Origin: Anaeramoeba flamelloides
Taxonomy: Eukaryota > Metamonada > Anaeramoebidae
DNA length: 64,000 bases
Direction of reading: 5' to 3'
NCBI GenBank assembly: GCA_027625915.1
Contig: JANTQA010000042.1
Location: 3,670,001-3,734,000 of the forward strand
The notes beneath the pieces are model-generated. The model was given only the letters and a program-made list of their open reading frames with translations, ran no database searches and was not told the DNA's origin. Each line of letters begins with the position of its first letter. Within the stretch, counting starts at the first letter, position 1. Shown here piece after piece: positions 12,061 to 22,985 of the stretch. Position numbers and translations under genes: made by a program.

Positions 12061-12105
12061 ATGGGAATAATTTTCACTTCATTTTCAATTTATCTTTTCT
12101 TGAAA
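12061..12105. repeat. Partial MITE end related to 11574-11744
   Basis: AATTTTCACTTCATTTTCAA followed by TTTATCTTTTC matches the inverted right arm of the MITE at 11574-11744. The other end is missing. Confidence 0.5.
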
Positions 12106-12472
12106 ACAACCCACACACTAATTTCTACTCCTCTGAAAATCTTAAAAGAAAAATGAATTAATAAAGGAAAAAAGAAGTAAAAATTATATCCACCTTTTCC
12201 AAAAAAATATCACTAAATCTTTTCAATAAAAAGAAAGAATTCCCAAGTACAGAAATACTAAAGATTGATTTTCAATAGTGTGAAAAACTCAATTTGTAAT
12301 AAAAAGAAAGGATTTACACACAAAGGAAATTTTTATTCAAGTATTTATAAAACAATAATTCTCATTTTTTTAAAACTAATCACTCTTCAAACACAAATCT
12401 CCCAGCAAATTACTTTTTTCCCAAAACAGCAAACTACCTCACAACACCTTATCATTTTTTCTATGATAAATT

Positions 12473-14090
12473 ATGAACGACGTTGTACCACTTACTAAAA
12501 CATTATCCCACCAGGTTAACAACCCACAATTCGCGGATATAAAATTTTTAGTTGGGAAGGATCGTGAGCCGATCTATGGACACCGTATTATACTTACTGG
12601 TGTTTCGAACGATGTTTTTTTCTGTGGAATGGAAAGAAACAAAAGATCCCCAATTAGCAGAAGTAGATATTCCTGATCTGGATCCGCCATCCTTTCTGGC
12701 GTTGTTAAAGTTTGTTTACACAAAGGAATTGTCTCTTAATGATCAAATTGTTTGGTTTGTGCTGTACGGTGCAGACAAATACCAAATATCTGGGCTGGTG
12801 TCTGCTTGCCTGCAATTCCTTGTCGACAGTTTTACTGTTTCAAAATCTTTAACCATTTTAGATCGTAGTCTTGGGCTGGCGCCTTTCTCCTTTCGGAAAA
12901 AATTGCTAAGGATGATTACCGAAAAGTCGCATCGGATCTTCAAAGGGCCCAATTGTCTATCTACGATTAAACAATGTACCTGTGTGGACGTGCTCAGGTG
13001 CAAAAATTTATTGATTCCAGAAATTGAATTATTTTATCGCGTTGTTGAGAGAGGGGAAGTAATCTGTAAGTCTCTTAATTTAAAGCCAACACCCTCAAGA
13101 CTAAGAAAAATTTTATCCAAATTATTGTCTTTAATTAAACTGAGGCTGATGTTGGTTGACGAACTCAATGAGGTCAAAACTTATGGGTTGTATAAGTCAA
13201 GTAGAATCAAGCAATATCTTGCCAAAACAAATTTAAGAATCAAGGCCAATGAAGGGAATCTCAAGAGCACAATCATTACGAATAAGAATAAGAATAAGGA
13301 TAAGAATAGTAAAAGGAATAATAAGATCCTAATGACTAATAATGCTGTGCAAACTCACAAAGTACAAGCGGAAATTCCAGCAAGGGCTAGATCACAAAAG
13401 TTAATTGAAAATATTTCTGTCCTGCTATTAGGCACTTGGGAGACAACAGAAAACACAAAAGTACGGATCAGTGATGTTTTGACTTCAATAAAATCAGGTG
13501 GTGTTAAGAAAGTTGAAGTTATAAATCTCGTAAACCAAAATATTATTTGGAGACAATTAAAAAAATATGATGTAATTTTTATATTTAGCTTGAACAAATT
13601 CAAAAACCCCACCAATGTTGGGAATCTACTTGCCAAGTTTGTTAAAGATGGTGGCGGTGTTGTCATAAGCTCGGTATTTGCATTGAAAAATGAGAAAAGC
13701 CTGGTCGAGATCCAAGGTAAAATTGTTGGTGAGCAATTGATACCGATCCAAAAAACTTCAATTATCTTTGGCCAACAATCCAGATTAGGCAGAATTTTAA
13801 ACCCAAACCACCCAATAATGCGCAACGTACAAAGATTTGAAGGCGGAAAATATTCCGATCGATGCAGCACCTTTTCCGTAGTCAACGAGGCAAAGAAAAT
13901 CGCCCTATGGGAAGACGGTAGAATCCTCGTTGCAGAATTACGCAAAAAAAGTGTTTATGGCCTCGTGGTTGTTCTCAATTTTTATCCAGTCTCGGACAAA
14001 ATTGAAGGAATGGATAGTGATTTTTGGGACCACAAATCTGATGGGCAAAAAATAATCGCTAATGCAATTCATTATGTTGCATTAAATTAA
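12473..14090 (+). CDS. BTB/BACK protein with Rossmann-like C-terminal domain, frame break in BTB
   Basis: The start ATG at 12473 opens a BTB/POZ domain (NPQFADIKFLVGK, YGHRIIL). The same domain continues from about 12600 in another frame (VFRTMFFSVEWKETKD, ALLKFVYTKELSL), so one net indel of a few bases lies at about 12597-12612. The remainder is one long frame to TAA at 14090. It has a BACK-like helical region to about codon 220, a Lys/Asn linker (NKNKNKDKNSKRNNK), and an alpha/beta domain of about 230 residues (ISVLLLGTW, YDVIFIFSLNKF, FVKDGGGVVISS) resembling glutamine-amidotransferase/ThuA-like folds. BTB-BACK proteins usually act as adaptors for cullin-3 ligases; that role is inference. 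Either the gene is recently broken, or the indel is an assembly error. A tiny intron is unlikely because the two frames overlap. Confidence 0.8.
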
Positions 14091-14839
14091 TTTTATTTGA
14101 GATTATATGTACCTTTTAATTGATAATTGTAGATTTTTTTTTAAAAAGTAATAATTCTCATTAAATAGTATTGTTAAAAAGTTTTTATCACTTTAGTTTG
14201 TTTTCACTTTTTCTTTTTCTTATTTTTTTGATATTGAAAATAACTCAATTTCCCTAGTAACATAAATAATAATAATAATAAAAAAAATATTATTATTATT
14301 ATTATTCTTGAAGAAATGTTAATAACATCCGAGGTGTTCTTAGGCTTAAATTTTTTTAAAAGGAAATATAAGCTTAAAACCATATATTCGATGATTATTC
14401 AAGGGAAAGAGCATTCTCAAATTTCTTTAGGACTGAAAAGTAAGATAAAATTTGAAAAGAAAAAAGGAAAAATAAAAAAAAAGAAAAGAAAAGTAAGAAA
14501 AGAAAAATAGAAGGAAAGTCAAAAAAGAAAAAAGGGTAATAAAGAAGAAAATAAATCCCTTTATTAATTCTATTTTATATTCCAATTTAAAAGAGGGTTT
14601 TTAAAAAATAATAATAATTTATATTTGTTCCCATAAAAATGCAATTAAAATAATGCTACAATATAATTAGATCATACATTCAATTCAAGTAATTCACAAA
14701 AAAGTGGGGCAAATTTATTTTAAAATATATTTATTAATATAAATCTTCAAAACAGTATTTAAAGTAAAAAAATCCGTAACTGTAATTTATTGATTCTTGG
14801 TAATAATTCAATTTGTTTCTTAGTACTGTATTACATAAA
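14091..14839. other. 3' flank of the BTB gene, low complexity
   Basis: Contains (AAT)n near 14264-14310, capable of a small AT hairpin, and a Lys-codon-rich purine tract at 14430-14560. No supported gene. Confidence 0.4.
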
Positions 14840-15250
14840 TAAAAGGTATTAAATTTTCTGATCTGGATTTTGAGATAATATTTTTTTTATAGGTGAAAAT
14901 TATTGTTTATTATTTTCTTTTTGATAGAAAAAAATTATTTTATAACTCTTTTTATTCTAGTCAAATAGAATTGAAAATATATAAATGCATTTTGTGTTTA
15001 AAAAATAATTTGTACTCTTTCTATATCTTCAGTTATTTATTGAAATTGGTGGTACATTGTTTTCATATAAAAAAGTGCTATTTTTTTTTCGTTTTTTGGA
15101 AATATTTCAACTATCATATTTTGAAATAAATACCTTCGCCATTGATTCAATTGGTATTAATATTAAACTTAATTTGACATTGTCAATAAACAAATACCAT
15201 CACTAAAAAAAGATGATGTTTTATGAAATGTAAAAAAAAACAATTCCCCA
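14840..15250 (+). repeat. Dispersed repeat, inverted partner at 18440-18830
   Basis: ATAAAAGGTATTAAATTTTC near the left end and ATTGAAATTGGTGGTACATT further in match, on the opposite strand, the segment at 18440-18830. The shared frame (LKLVVHCFHIKKCY versus LKLVIHCFDIKKWY) hints at decayed coding but is not enough for a gene call. Confidence 0.55.
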
Positions 15251-15299
15251 CTTTTTTTGAAATACCTTATATATATCTATATATATATATATATATCAA

Positions 15300-15735
15300 T
15301 TGATAAACGAAAATTCAAAATTTTCCACATAGTTAGAACGTTCCAAACAATCACTATAATACAATCTGATTCAAATTGGAAATAATTTTGATTTTGAAAA
15401 TTAGGAAAATCATTTTTTCATCTTTTAGATTTTTGTTTTTATTTACATTTTTTAAATTACTTAACTCGTTTCGTTTGATCAAAATATTTTTTTCAATGGT
15501 TGATATTAAGTTAAAGTTAAGTTGTTCCAAATAGAAGATCCCAAATGAAATTAGTAAACATTTTCTAACAATTTGATTTATCAAATATTCCTTATAGAAT
15601 TTAAATATTTTTACTAATGTATTTTTTTTTTGTTTTACTCTCTCCAAAAGTTTTAACACACCAATAATTTTTTAGTATTGATCATTTTTTATTTTTATTT
15701 GGTTGGTATTGTATTTTATAAAAAATTGTTAACAT
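15300..15735 (-). repeat. Diverged relative of the repeat at 28970-29485
   Basis: The minus-strand conceptual peptide QLNFNLISTIEKN parallels KLNTNLLSTIEKK in the 28970-29485 element, and TTTTTTTCAATGGTTGATA is shared. TAACACACC lies near 15660. A decayed DNA-transposon copy is likely; ends are not clear. Confidence 0.35.
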
Positions 15736-16159
15736 TTCAATCTGTGAATGTTTCGAAATTTGGTATTTTTTCTTGAATTTGATTAAAAAAAATTTTTTTT
15801 TTTTTTTTTCAAAAATTGATTTTTATGTGTTTAAACTTTTGAATTGGGGTTTGCATTACTTACTTTAAATTAGAATTCAATATTAAAAATATCATTTTTT
15901 CAACCACTTAAAGAATATTTATTAAACTTTATATAAATATTTCGACTCATTTTTCTATTTTCTTGTTTTTTCATAAATATTAAATAGAAAATCTATTATC
16001 AAAAAGTGGCTTTTTGGGAGATCCTCTTTCGCATTTGATGTTTATATTTATTACTCACTTTTTGAATTATAAAAAAAAATTAGTAAAGCATGTTCAAATG
16101 GTTGCACATTACTTTATGATATATAATGGAAGAGTATATTCCAGTATTTGATAAAAATG

Positions 16160-16442
16160 TCATAATAATTTATAAAACAACTCAATAATTTCAAATGAAT
16201 CAAAATATGGATAAAAAATTTCAAAATCAAACCAATTATCAGAAATAAAATATTTACGAATTTGATCTGACAAAGGTAAAAATTGAAACATCTAAAAAAA
16301 AACATTTAATAAGTTAAATATTTATTTTAAAAAAATCAAAATGGTTTTTAACAAACAAAAATTAATAACGAATGGAGTATAATTACAAAATTTTACATCG
16401 ACATACCTCTACCAAATAATTTATGGCAAGGTAATTTTCAAT
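16160..16442 (-). pseudogene. BTB/BACK-like 3' exons, gene probably incomplete
   Basis: Two exons, 16442-16407 and 16291-16160, flank a 115-nt intron (GTATGTCG...TTTTTTTAG). They give IENYLAINYLVE|MFQFLPLSDQIRKYF and continue to a TGA at 16160. The hydrophobic spacing resembles the end of a BTB domain running into BACK. A further piece in the same style (FYILFYDNVDNFFK) reads at about 16545-16500. No start codon or BTB core is found before the foldback element at 16817, so this is either a remnant or a gene cut by that insertion. Confidence 0.4.
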
Positions 16443-16816
16443 CTAACAAAAAAAAAATTCCTAAATAATAAGTATTTGGATTAATAAAAAAGTTATAATT
16501 ATTTAAAAAAATTATCCACATTATCATAGAATAATATATAAAACTGAAGTACAACTAGACCCAAAAAAGAATTTTAAATTTTAAAAATAGGTAAAACGAA
16601 AAAGAAATTAGAAATGATTCTTTTTGAAAGCATATCAATAAAATTAAAATTTTCAAATAAAGATTATGAAAATATCAATTGTTAAGTTGAAAACTTAAAA
16701 TTATTAGAATTAAAGCTAAACTAACTTAGAGAAAACTTAATAATAAATAATTCTGGATGGAAAAGACAAAAATTTTTCAAAATAATTAGGTATAATAAAA
16801 GTACAAATAAATTATC

Positions 16817-17250
16817 TTGTTGTCAAGGGCATTCGAGCGCTGTCAAGTTCTGCTGTTTTCTTAGGGTTTTCTGTTTTATTTGTTAAATTTTATGGATTTT
16901 TTTGAGGTTTTCTATTTTATTTGTGAAGTGTTCTAGGTTTATTTGTGTTTTTTAATTTATTTGTGAAGTGTTCTAGGTTATTAAAGAGTTTTTAATTTTA
17001 TTTCCAAAATCTATTGATTTTCGTTAGGTTTTCGGGTTTTTCTGTTTTATATGTTAAGTTTTCTAGGTTTTTTTGAGGTTTTCTCTTTTAAATATAAAAT
17101 CTATTGATTTTCGTTAGGTTTTTTTTACTTTTCAAAATAAACCGAAAATTATTTTTAAATTTTCTGTTTATTTCAAAAAATAAAAAAAAACCTAGAACAC
17201 TTTATAAATAAATAGAAAACACAAGAAAACCTAATAGCTATCAGAGGTAA
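16817..17250. mobile_element. Foldback (hairpin-chain) element, copy 1
   Basis: It starts near TTGTTGTCAAGGGCATTCG and contains repeated TTAGGTTTTCTGTTTTATTT modules, then the near-perfect palindrome CTTTTCAAAATAAACCGAAA / TTTCTGTTTATTTCAAAAA. The modules then recur inverted (AAAAAACCTAGAACACTTTA, AAGAAAACCTAATAGC). No coding capacity. Confidence 0.65.
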
Positions 17251-18439
17251 TTAATATCCCCCTTTCATAATAAAAAAAAATTGATATTTTTTATTTAATT
17301 GAAATCACATTTTCATAAATGTAATAATATTATTAAAAAATAAAATAAAATCAAATCTTTTTCAGAGCATAATTTTTTTTGTACTTATATGTTTCGACTT
17401 ATGAAATTGATGAGCTAGACCTGTCGAAACAATTTAACATTTTTGATTATTTGTTTTAAAATTTCAAAATTCACATTTTTCCAATTTAAATTGAAAAAAA
17501 AGTAACCTATTTTTTTTTTTTTTTAGCAATTAAGTTAATTGTTAAAAGGGTAAAAATATTTTTATTTCTATGTTGTAAAGTGTTATTGAAAAAAATTTTC
17601 TAATTTGATTAGTTTTTGAAATTATTAAACTTTCAACTTAAATCACAATAAATAAAAGTAATTAAGGTGTCTGTGATTTAATCAATGAATATTTGATAAA
17701 AGTTTTGAAAAAATTTTATTAATTAAATTGGGGTCTATTATCCAAAAAATTTTTTTCTATAAGATTTTGATAAAGTTGTTTTCTGGTTTTTGAAAATGTA
17801 AAAAAAAAATGCAAAAAGAAGTTTCTAATTTTTGAATTTATACTAATAAATTACTTGGTCTTATTTATATGAAACAATGCAACAATTTAAATCTTTTTTT
17901 GTCAGAAAAAAAATTTATTTTGAATTTGTTGAGATAAAATTACCTTATTCCTAAATATCTCTTATAACATTTTATTTTTATAAATCACCTTTCACCTTAA
18001 AAGAAAAACACACTTTCTAATTAAAATTTTTCAACAACTTTAAAAATTTAATATTTATAACTATCATTCCAAAAAATAAAATTATTTTTCAATGGGTCCA
18101 ATAATCAATTTTTTTGGTTAACCAAAAGAATTATCTTAAAAAATCTTGTAAAATCTTAAAATTAATATTTCTGACAAGAAAGACATAGTATTGTGTAATA
18201 ATGATAAAAATTGTAATAAAAGAGGTATTTTTTTTTTTTAAATAACAAGAAATCAAATGAATTTAAAGATTTTCTTATTCATAAAAAGTAGAAAAAAAAA
18301 ATAATCTAACAGAAAAAATTTTCTATTCTGAGTTTCTTAGTTGATCATAATTTTTTGACATATTTGGTTTAAAAAATTTATAAGTACAGATTATTGTTAA
18401 TAAAATATTTATAAAATTTTGTGTTGTTATTGAGGACTA
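17251..18439. other. A+T-rich stretch, nothing recognised
   Basis: No gene, RNA or recognised repeat end. Many poly-A/T runs. Confidence 0.45.
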
Positions 18440-18830
18440 ATCTCTTAAAAATATTTTTATTTGTAAATTAGTATATAAAATTGATTGGGGTATTAATATA
18501 AATTGGGCCAGTATCTATTACAATTATTTCAAAATAATTTATTCAAAATATTTCAAAAAATAAAAATAAATACCACTTTTTTATATCAAAACAATGTATG
18601 ACCAATTTCAATACACTATTTGAAAATACTCTAAGAATACAAACAATTTTCAAGTAATAAAATACAAGACAGTTATAAGTTATTCTTCTCTTTGGAATTT
18701 TGTCAAGATTAAACCTTTTTGGAAAACAATTTTTTTGATTAAAAAGAATAAAATAATCACCCATCTTCATACTTTAAAAAAAATCACCAAAATTGAGATC
18801 AGAAAATTTCAAATCTTTTATTAAAGAAAA
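18440..18830 (-). repeat. Dispersed repeat, inverted partner of 14840-15250
   Basis: On the minus strand it shares AAATTTTCTGATCTCAATTT and TTGAAATTGGTCATACATTG with the copy at 14840-15250. It ends near poly-A-rich DNA; no target duplication is visible. Confidence 0.55.
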
Positions 18831-18930
18831 TTCTTAGGAACAAACAAATCAAATTATTATGATGTAGAATCAATTTATGAGAAATAACAATTTTGGATAT
18901 TTAAATGAGTTAAATTAGAATTGGACAAAG

Positions 18931-19437
18931 ACGTGAAAAAAAAATACTTAACATGAAAATAATACCGGAAAAGATTATTAATTGTGAATATTACTAAAAT
19001 TGATGTGTAATTTCTTTTCTTTAAAATCAAATCCTTTTTTTAAGAAATCAAACTTTTTAAAATTATAATTCACCCACTTATTAGAATGGTGATTAATTCA
19101 AATTTCACTTGTTCAAAACAACATCCAATCAATCAAAAAAACAAGAACAAAAATTAACATTTTTGAAACTCTAGTAAACCACTATAAAACTTGATTATTT
19201 TTCAAAAAAAGTTGATCTACTTAGGCTATCAAACAATTATTTGAGTATTCTAGAGACATCACAATTAAATGAACTTTAGGTAGGTTTATTACGAAGGTTC
19301 ATAAAAAAAATTGGTTATTTATAAGAAGGATTTGAAAATAAAAATATTTAGAAATTATACATATCAATTTTACTAATATTCACAATTAAAAATCTTGTCA
19401 GGGATTTTTTTCATAGCAGGTATTTTTTTCAGCTACT
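18931..19437 (+). mobile_element. Long-TIR DNA element (about 505 bp), copy A
   Basis: Terminal inverted repeats of roughly 100 bp. The left arm has GTGAAAAAAAAATACTT then TTAATTGTGAATATTA; the right arm reads the same in inverted form (TAATATTCACAATTAA then AGGTATTTTTTTCAGC). The middle contains CACCCACTTATTAGAATGG and CACTTGTTCAAAACA. It is intact relative to copy B, where a SINE interrupts the centre. No transposase frame, so a MITE-type non-autonomous element. Confidence 0.75.
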
Positions 19438-20099
19438 AAATAATAAAGGAATTTTAAAATAAATCTGCTCGGCTTTTCTGGAAAAAACCGATACCGTTAA
19501 ATATTTCCAGAAGTAAAACAAAATAGATTCTAATTTACATTCAGTTTTACTATTAATTTTACAGATCTCTATTTTTTTTTTCATTTTTATATAAATTTTA
19601 AATGGTTGAATAATCAAGCTAAGATTATTCAAACAAAATTTGAATTCAAATGATTTTTTGGATCTGAATAATTTGTTTATTTATTCTGGAAATGAGAGCT
19701 GGTTTTGAAATTTTTACTATTATTTTCAATTCATTTTGAAAATCATTTTAGTCTTTTTGAAATGTCCCATTTTATGATTTTGCAGCATGTTCCGAAAGAT
19801 CTGTTTGTTGGTTAATATTGTTTCGAAAACATTTGTATTCTTGAAGAACAAAAATATTCAAAAAAATCATATTGTTTGTGTGTAAGAATTAATTTCACCC
19901 ATTTAGGTTCTAATTGGTTAATATTTTTCTTGTAATTTCTTTTGTTGTATTTTTTTTAAAGTTGGTTTTCAAAAGATTAAAAAGAGAACAAAAAAGCAAA
20001 ACATTGAATATTTGGTTTATATTGTTTTTGTTTTATTGTTATTTAATTTGAATTTACGAAGTTAGGATGTTGTTTAAAAATAAACCTTTTTTTTTTTGT
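19438..20099. other. Spacer between element A and mago nashi
   Basis: A+T-rich, nothing recognised. It contains the 3' flank of mago nashi, with a poly-T run just before 20100. Confidence 0.4.
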
Positions 20100-20567
20100 T
20101 TATTTTCTACCAAAAGGAATCCTTTTTTGATGGCTATTGAGCAAGGAATGGATAAAACTTTCTAAATTTTTAACAAGGTAAAACAAGACTGCAACACCCT
20201 CTGGATCTTTTGTTTTTTTAAACTCACCAGAATATGTAAATATCTTTGTAAGGAAGGAGATATGTTCATTATACCTTACAATTTCAATTTCCCAAGATCC
20301 AAACTCATCAGGCTCGGGCCAATAGCTGTCAGACTCCAGAAAAATATTCGACTCATCAACCATTGCTACAATTTCTTCCAAAACAATTGGTGTCAGATTT
20401 ACACTTAGTTTTACCTCTTCAGATAATTTGTATTTGCTTATATTTTTATAAGTAACCAAACCGTCACCAGTTACTTCTATTGATAAAGTATCGCTTACAT
20501 AAGTTTTTTTATCTCTATTTTTCTTTTTACGGACACATTGAAATCGTAAATAAAATTCTTCTTCCAT
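20100..20567 (-). CDS. Protein mago nashi homologue
   Basis: Core subunit of the exon-junction complex, which with Y14 clamps eIF4A3 on spliced mRNA in the nucleus. The start MEEEFYLRF matches the family start (MxSDFYLRY), so the ATG at 20567 is chosen over an upstream in-frame one. The 155-residue product compares with about 146 in animals. Diagnostic blocks are EEIVAMVDESNI, WPEPDEFGSWEIEIV, YNEHISFLTKI, SKDPEG-like TKDPEGVAVLFYLVKNLE and LLNSHQKRIPF. A short Lys-rich segment near residues 10-20 (RKKKNRDKKTY) replaces the usual GHKGKFGHEFLEF strand. Single exon. It lies between two inverted 0.5 kb elements, so read-through into them is possible. Its presence fits the spliced genes nearby. 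Confidence 0.92.
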   Translation of the reverse strand: MEEEFYLRFQCVRKKKNRDKKTYVSDTLSIEVTGDGLVTYKNISKYKLSEEVKLSVNLTPIVLEEIVAMVDESNIFLESDSYWPEPDEFGSWEIEIVRYNEHISFLTKIFTYSGEFKKTKDPEGVAVLFYLVKNLESFIHSLLNSHQKRIPFGRK

Positions 20568-20761
20568 TATTATACCAAAAAGAAAAAAAATGATAAAAAA
20601 TGAAATTTGAGACAAAGATGAATTTGTTGATATTTAGAGTAATTAGCATTCGAAGTTTTTTTGAAAAAATTCTGTTATCAATTAAAATTCATTGTGTATT
20701 TGCAGGGTGATTTTTACACTTAATTTTTATGGAAAAGTTAAATATTGAAAAAATTTTCTGG
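20568..20761. other. 5' flank of mago nashi
   Basis: Short A+T-rich spacer between the mago start and long-TIR element B. No motif recognised. Confidence 0.4.
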
Positions 20762-21672
20762 TTTAGTAGCTGAAAAAAATACCAGACAAGAAAACAAATC
20801 ATGGAAATATTTTTAATTGTGAATATATTAGTAAAATTTATGTGTTATTGCTAAATATTTTTAATCAAATCCTTTTTATAAATAACCAAATTTTTGATGA
20901 ACCGTTTAATAAACCTACCCAAAGTTCATTAAAGTAGAGTGCCTATGGAATACTCAAGTAATTGTTTGATAGCATAAGTAGATCAACTTTTTTTGAAAAA
21001 CAAATCAAGTTTTATAGTGGTTTACAAGAGTTTGGAAAATGATATTTTTTATTCTTGTTTTTTGATTCATTGTTTAGTGTTTTGAACAAGTATTGATAAT
21101 TAATCTTCATTCCAATAAGTGGGTGAGTTATAATTTTAAAAAGTTTGATTTCTTTTTTTTTTTTTTTTTTTTCCATTAAAGAGTGGGTACTAAAAGTCCA
21201 CCTGTTTGCCCGAATCCCTAATTTGAATTAGAGATATTGTTGAACCAAGTGAGAGCTGGTCATTTCTCCCAAAAATCGGATCCGCTCCATAAATTGAGAG
21301 GGATTTTGTTCCAATTCCGTTCAGTTTTATAATAGTCAAAAAGATTCAATTCGGTCAAACGATTTCCTCAAAGAATTAGTGGTTCTAAGAAGCATAAGCC
21401 CGATTTTTAATTAAAATTACACCGTGGTGGCTATTTGAGAAAATGGCAAACAATAAGAAATAATGGTTAAGTGAATAAAACCCCGACCTTCAGATTGTAC
21501 ACTGGGTTGTGTTGCCACTTGCCCATACCGGTTCTCTAATAAAAAGTTTGATTTCTTAAAAAAAGGATTTGATTTTAAATAAAAAAAAATGATATAACAA
21601 TTTCTTTAATATTCACAATTAACAATCTGGCCATAGATTATTTTCATGCCTGGTATTTTTTTTCCACTGTCT
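20762..21672 (-). mobile_element. Long-TIR DNA element, copy B, interrupted by a SINE
   Basis: Inverted relative to copy A. It begins TTTAGTAGCTGAAAAAAATA and ends near GGTATTTTTTTTCCACTG. Subtracting the SINE and one target copy leaves about 508 bp, the same size as copies A and C. The sequence flanking the SINE rejoins to match uninterrupted copy A. Confidence 0.75.
21155..21540 (-). mobile_element. tRNA-derived SINE, copy 1, with 17-bp target duplication
   Basis: Minus-strand SINE. The 5' end reads AGAGAACCGGTATGGGCAAG with an A-box-like TGGGCAAGTGG and a B-box-like region about 40 nt on. The body is unrelated and less A+T-rich, and the 3' end CCACTCTTTAATGG is followed by about 18 A. It is flanked by AAAAAGTTTGATTTCTT at 21138-21154 and 21541-21557. 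The unoccupied site is seen in the paralogous element at about 19040-19056. Copy 2 at 56695-57077 is highly similar. Confidence 0.85.
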
Positions 21673-22103
21673 CACTACAAAGTTACAGATCGATCTTCTA
21701 ATAATAAAATAATAGTGCTTAGCGCCTTACTCAAGATTTCTTTATTTTTCATATTCAAGAACTGTAATCCTTAATATTTAGTAAAATATTTACAAAACGA
21801 TAAAAAATTACAAATAATAAACAAAAAAACACGGGATATCAAAAAAAAAATTCAATTTACAAAAAAATTGTTTAAATGATTATAAAACATAAAATAAAAT
21901 TTTTAGATAAAAAAAATCTAATTATTTCGAATTTTTGATTTCCAGATGTTTGAAAATCTTTAATTCAAAATGTATATTTTTTTTTCAGTCCAAAATTAAA
22001 TATAATAGAAACTCCACTTTAAGAATTTTCAAACATCAAAATTTTATATTTGAAAAATAAAAAAAAAAATTATTGTCTAAAGAATAAGTTTTTAATTTCC
22101 CTT
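21673..22103. other. A+T-rich stretch, nothing recognised
   Basis: No gene or element ends recognised. Confidence 0.4.
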
Positions 22104-22229
22104 GTTTGCTGTTAGGTTTTTTTTTAATTTAAGAAATTAATAGAGAATTTAAATAAATTTTATTTTTATTTCTTAAATTAAAGAAAACATGTGTACTGGT
22201 CGGGACTTGGCGTTACTTTTTGGCACTTA
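22104..22229. mobile_element. Foldback element fragment, copy 2
   Basis: TTTGCTGTTAGG leads into a palindrome (TTTTAATTTAAGAAATTAAT / TTTATTTCTTAAATTAAA) followed by a terminus-like GGGACTTGGCGTTAC. Only one hairpin module is present. Confidence 0.5.
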
Positions 22230-22527
22230 CTAAATTTTTATTTATATATATTCTTTTATTATTTAATTTGTGCTAATTAAGTTAGGGATTCTTTTTGTAA
22301 TAATATTTAAATATTATTATTTATTAAAATTAATGAAAAAATGATTTTTCTAAATGAAGATATCCAGATTTTATAATTATTTTCATAGGATATGTATTTC
22401 CAGAGAGAATGATACAAATATTCAATGGTATCTGAAAAAAATCTTATTTAATCAATTTTATTAGTAATACTAAAATATAACCTACACTAATTCGAATATT
22501 AACAATCTTTTTAACTCATAATACTAA

Positions 22528-22543
22528 CAAAATAATAATAATG

Positions 22544-22592
<49 letters not shown>
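22528..22592. repeat. (AAT)n microsatellite
   Basis: About 20 AAT units with one interruption. No reading frame uses it. Confidence 0.9.
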
Positions 22593-22593
<1 letters not shown>

Positions 22594-22599
22594 CAATAA

Positions 22600-22985
22600 A
22601 GGAATATGTTAAAAATTTCGGAGATGAGCAAAACAAAAAAATATATTAGATAATTTTTTTTTGGGGTCTATTAGGATTATTTATCTATCAAAAGTTAGAC
22701 ATGATTAACTAATTTTATTTGAGTTCTTCCGTTTTGAAGAACTCGGCTTAAAAGTAATACCATTGGTTTGAAAAAAATATATTGATGGAACGAAACTGGT
22801 TATATAATTCAAAAAAAGAAATTATTACAAAAAAAAAAAAAACAAAATTTGAATCAATCATTTTCATCTTTATCAAAAATCAAAAGTTGGTTTAATTTTA
22901 ATGAAATAAAATTATTGTAATACTTTTAATTGTATTAAGTGTGTTGAAAATTTTGAATTTTAGTTTAATTTAATCAAATATGTAA
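22600..22985 (+). repeat. Dispersed repeat R, copy 1 (short)
   Basis: It shares ATTTTATTTGAGTTCTTC, TTTTGAA.AACTC and a right end GTGTGTTGAAAATTTTGAA with copies at 39185-40020 and 55100-56595. It has the uninterrupted version of the site occupied by the 262-bp element in copy 2. Confidence 0.6.

Noticed and set aside
12599-12611. Tiny intron restoring the BTB frame
   Set aside because: No GT-AG pair gives a usable intron; the two frames overlap around VF(R), so an indel is simpler.
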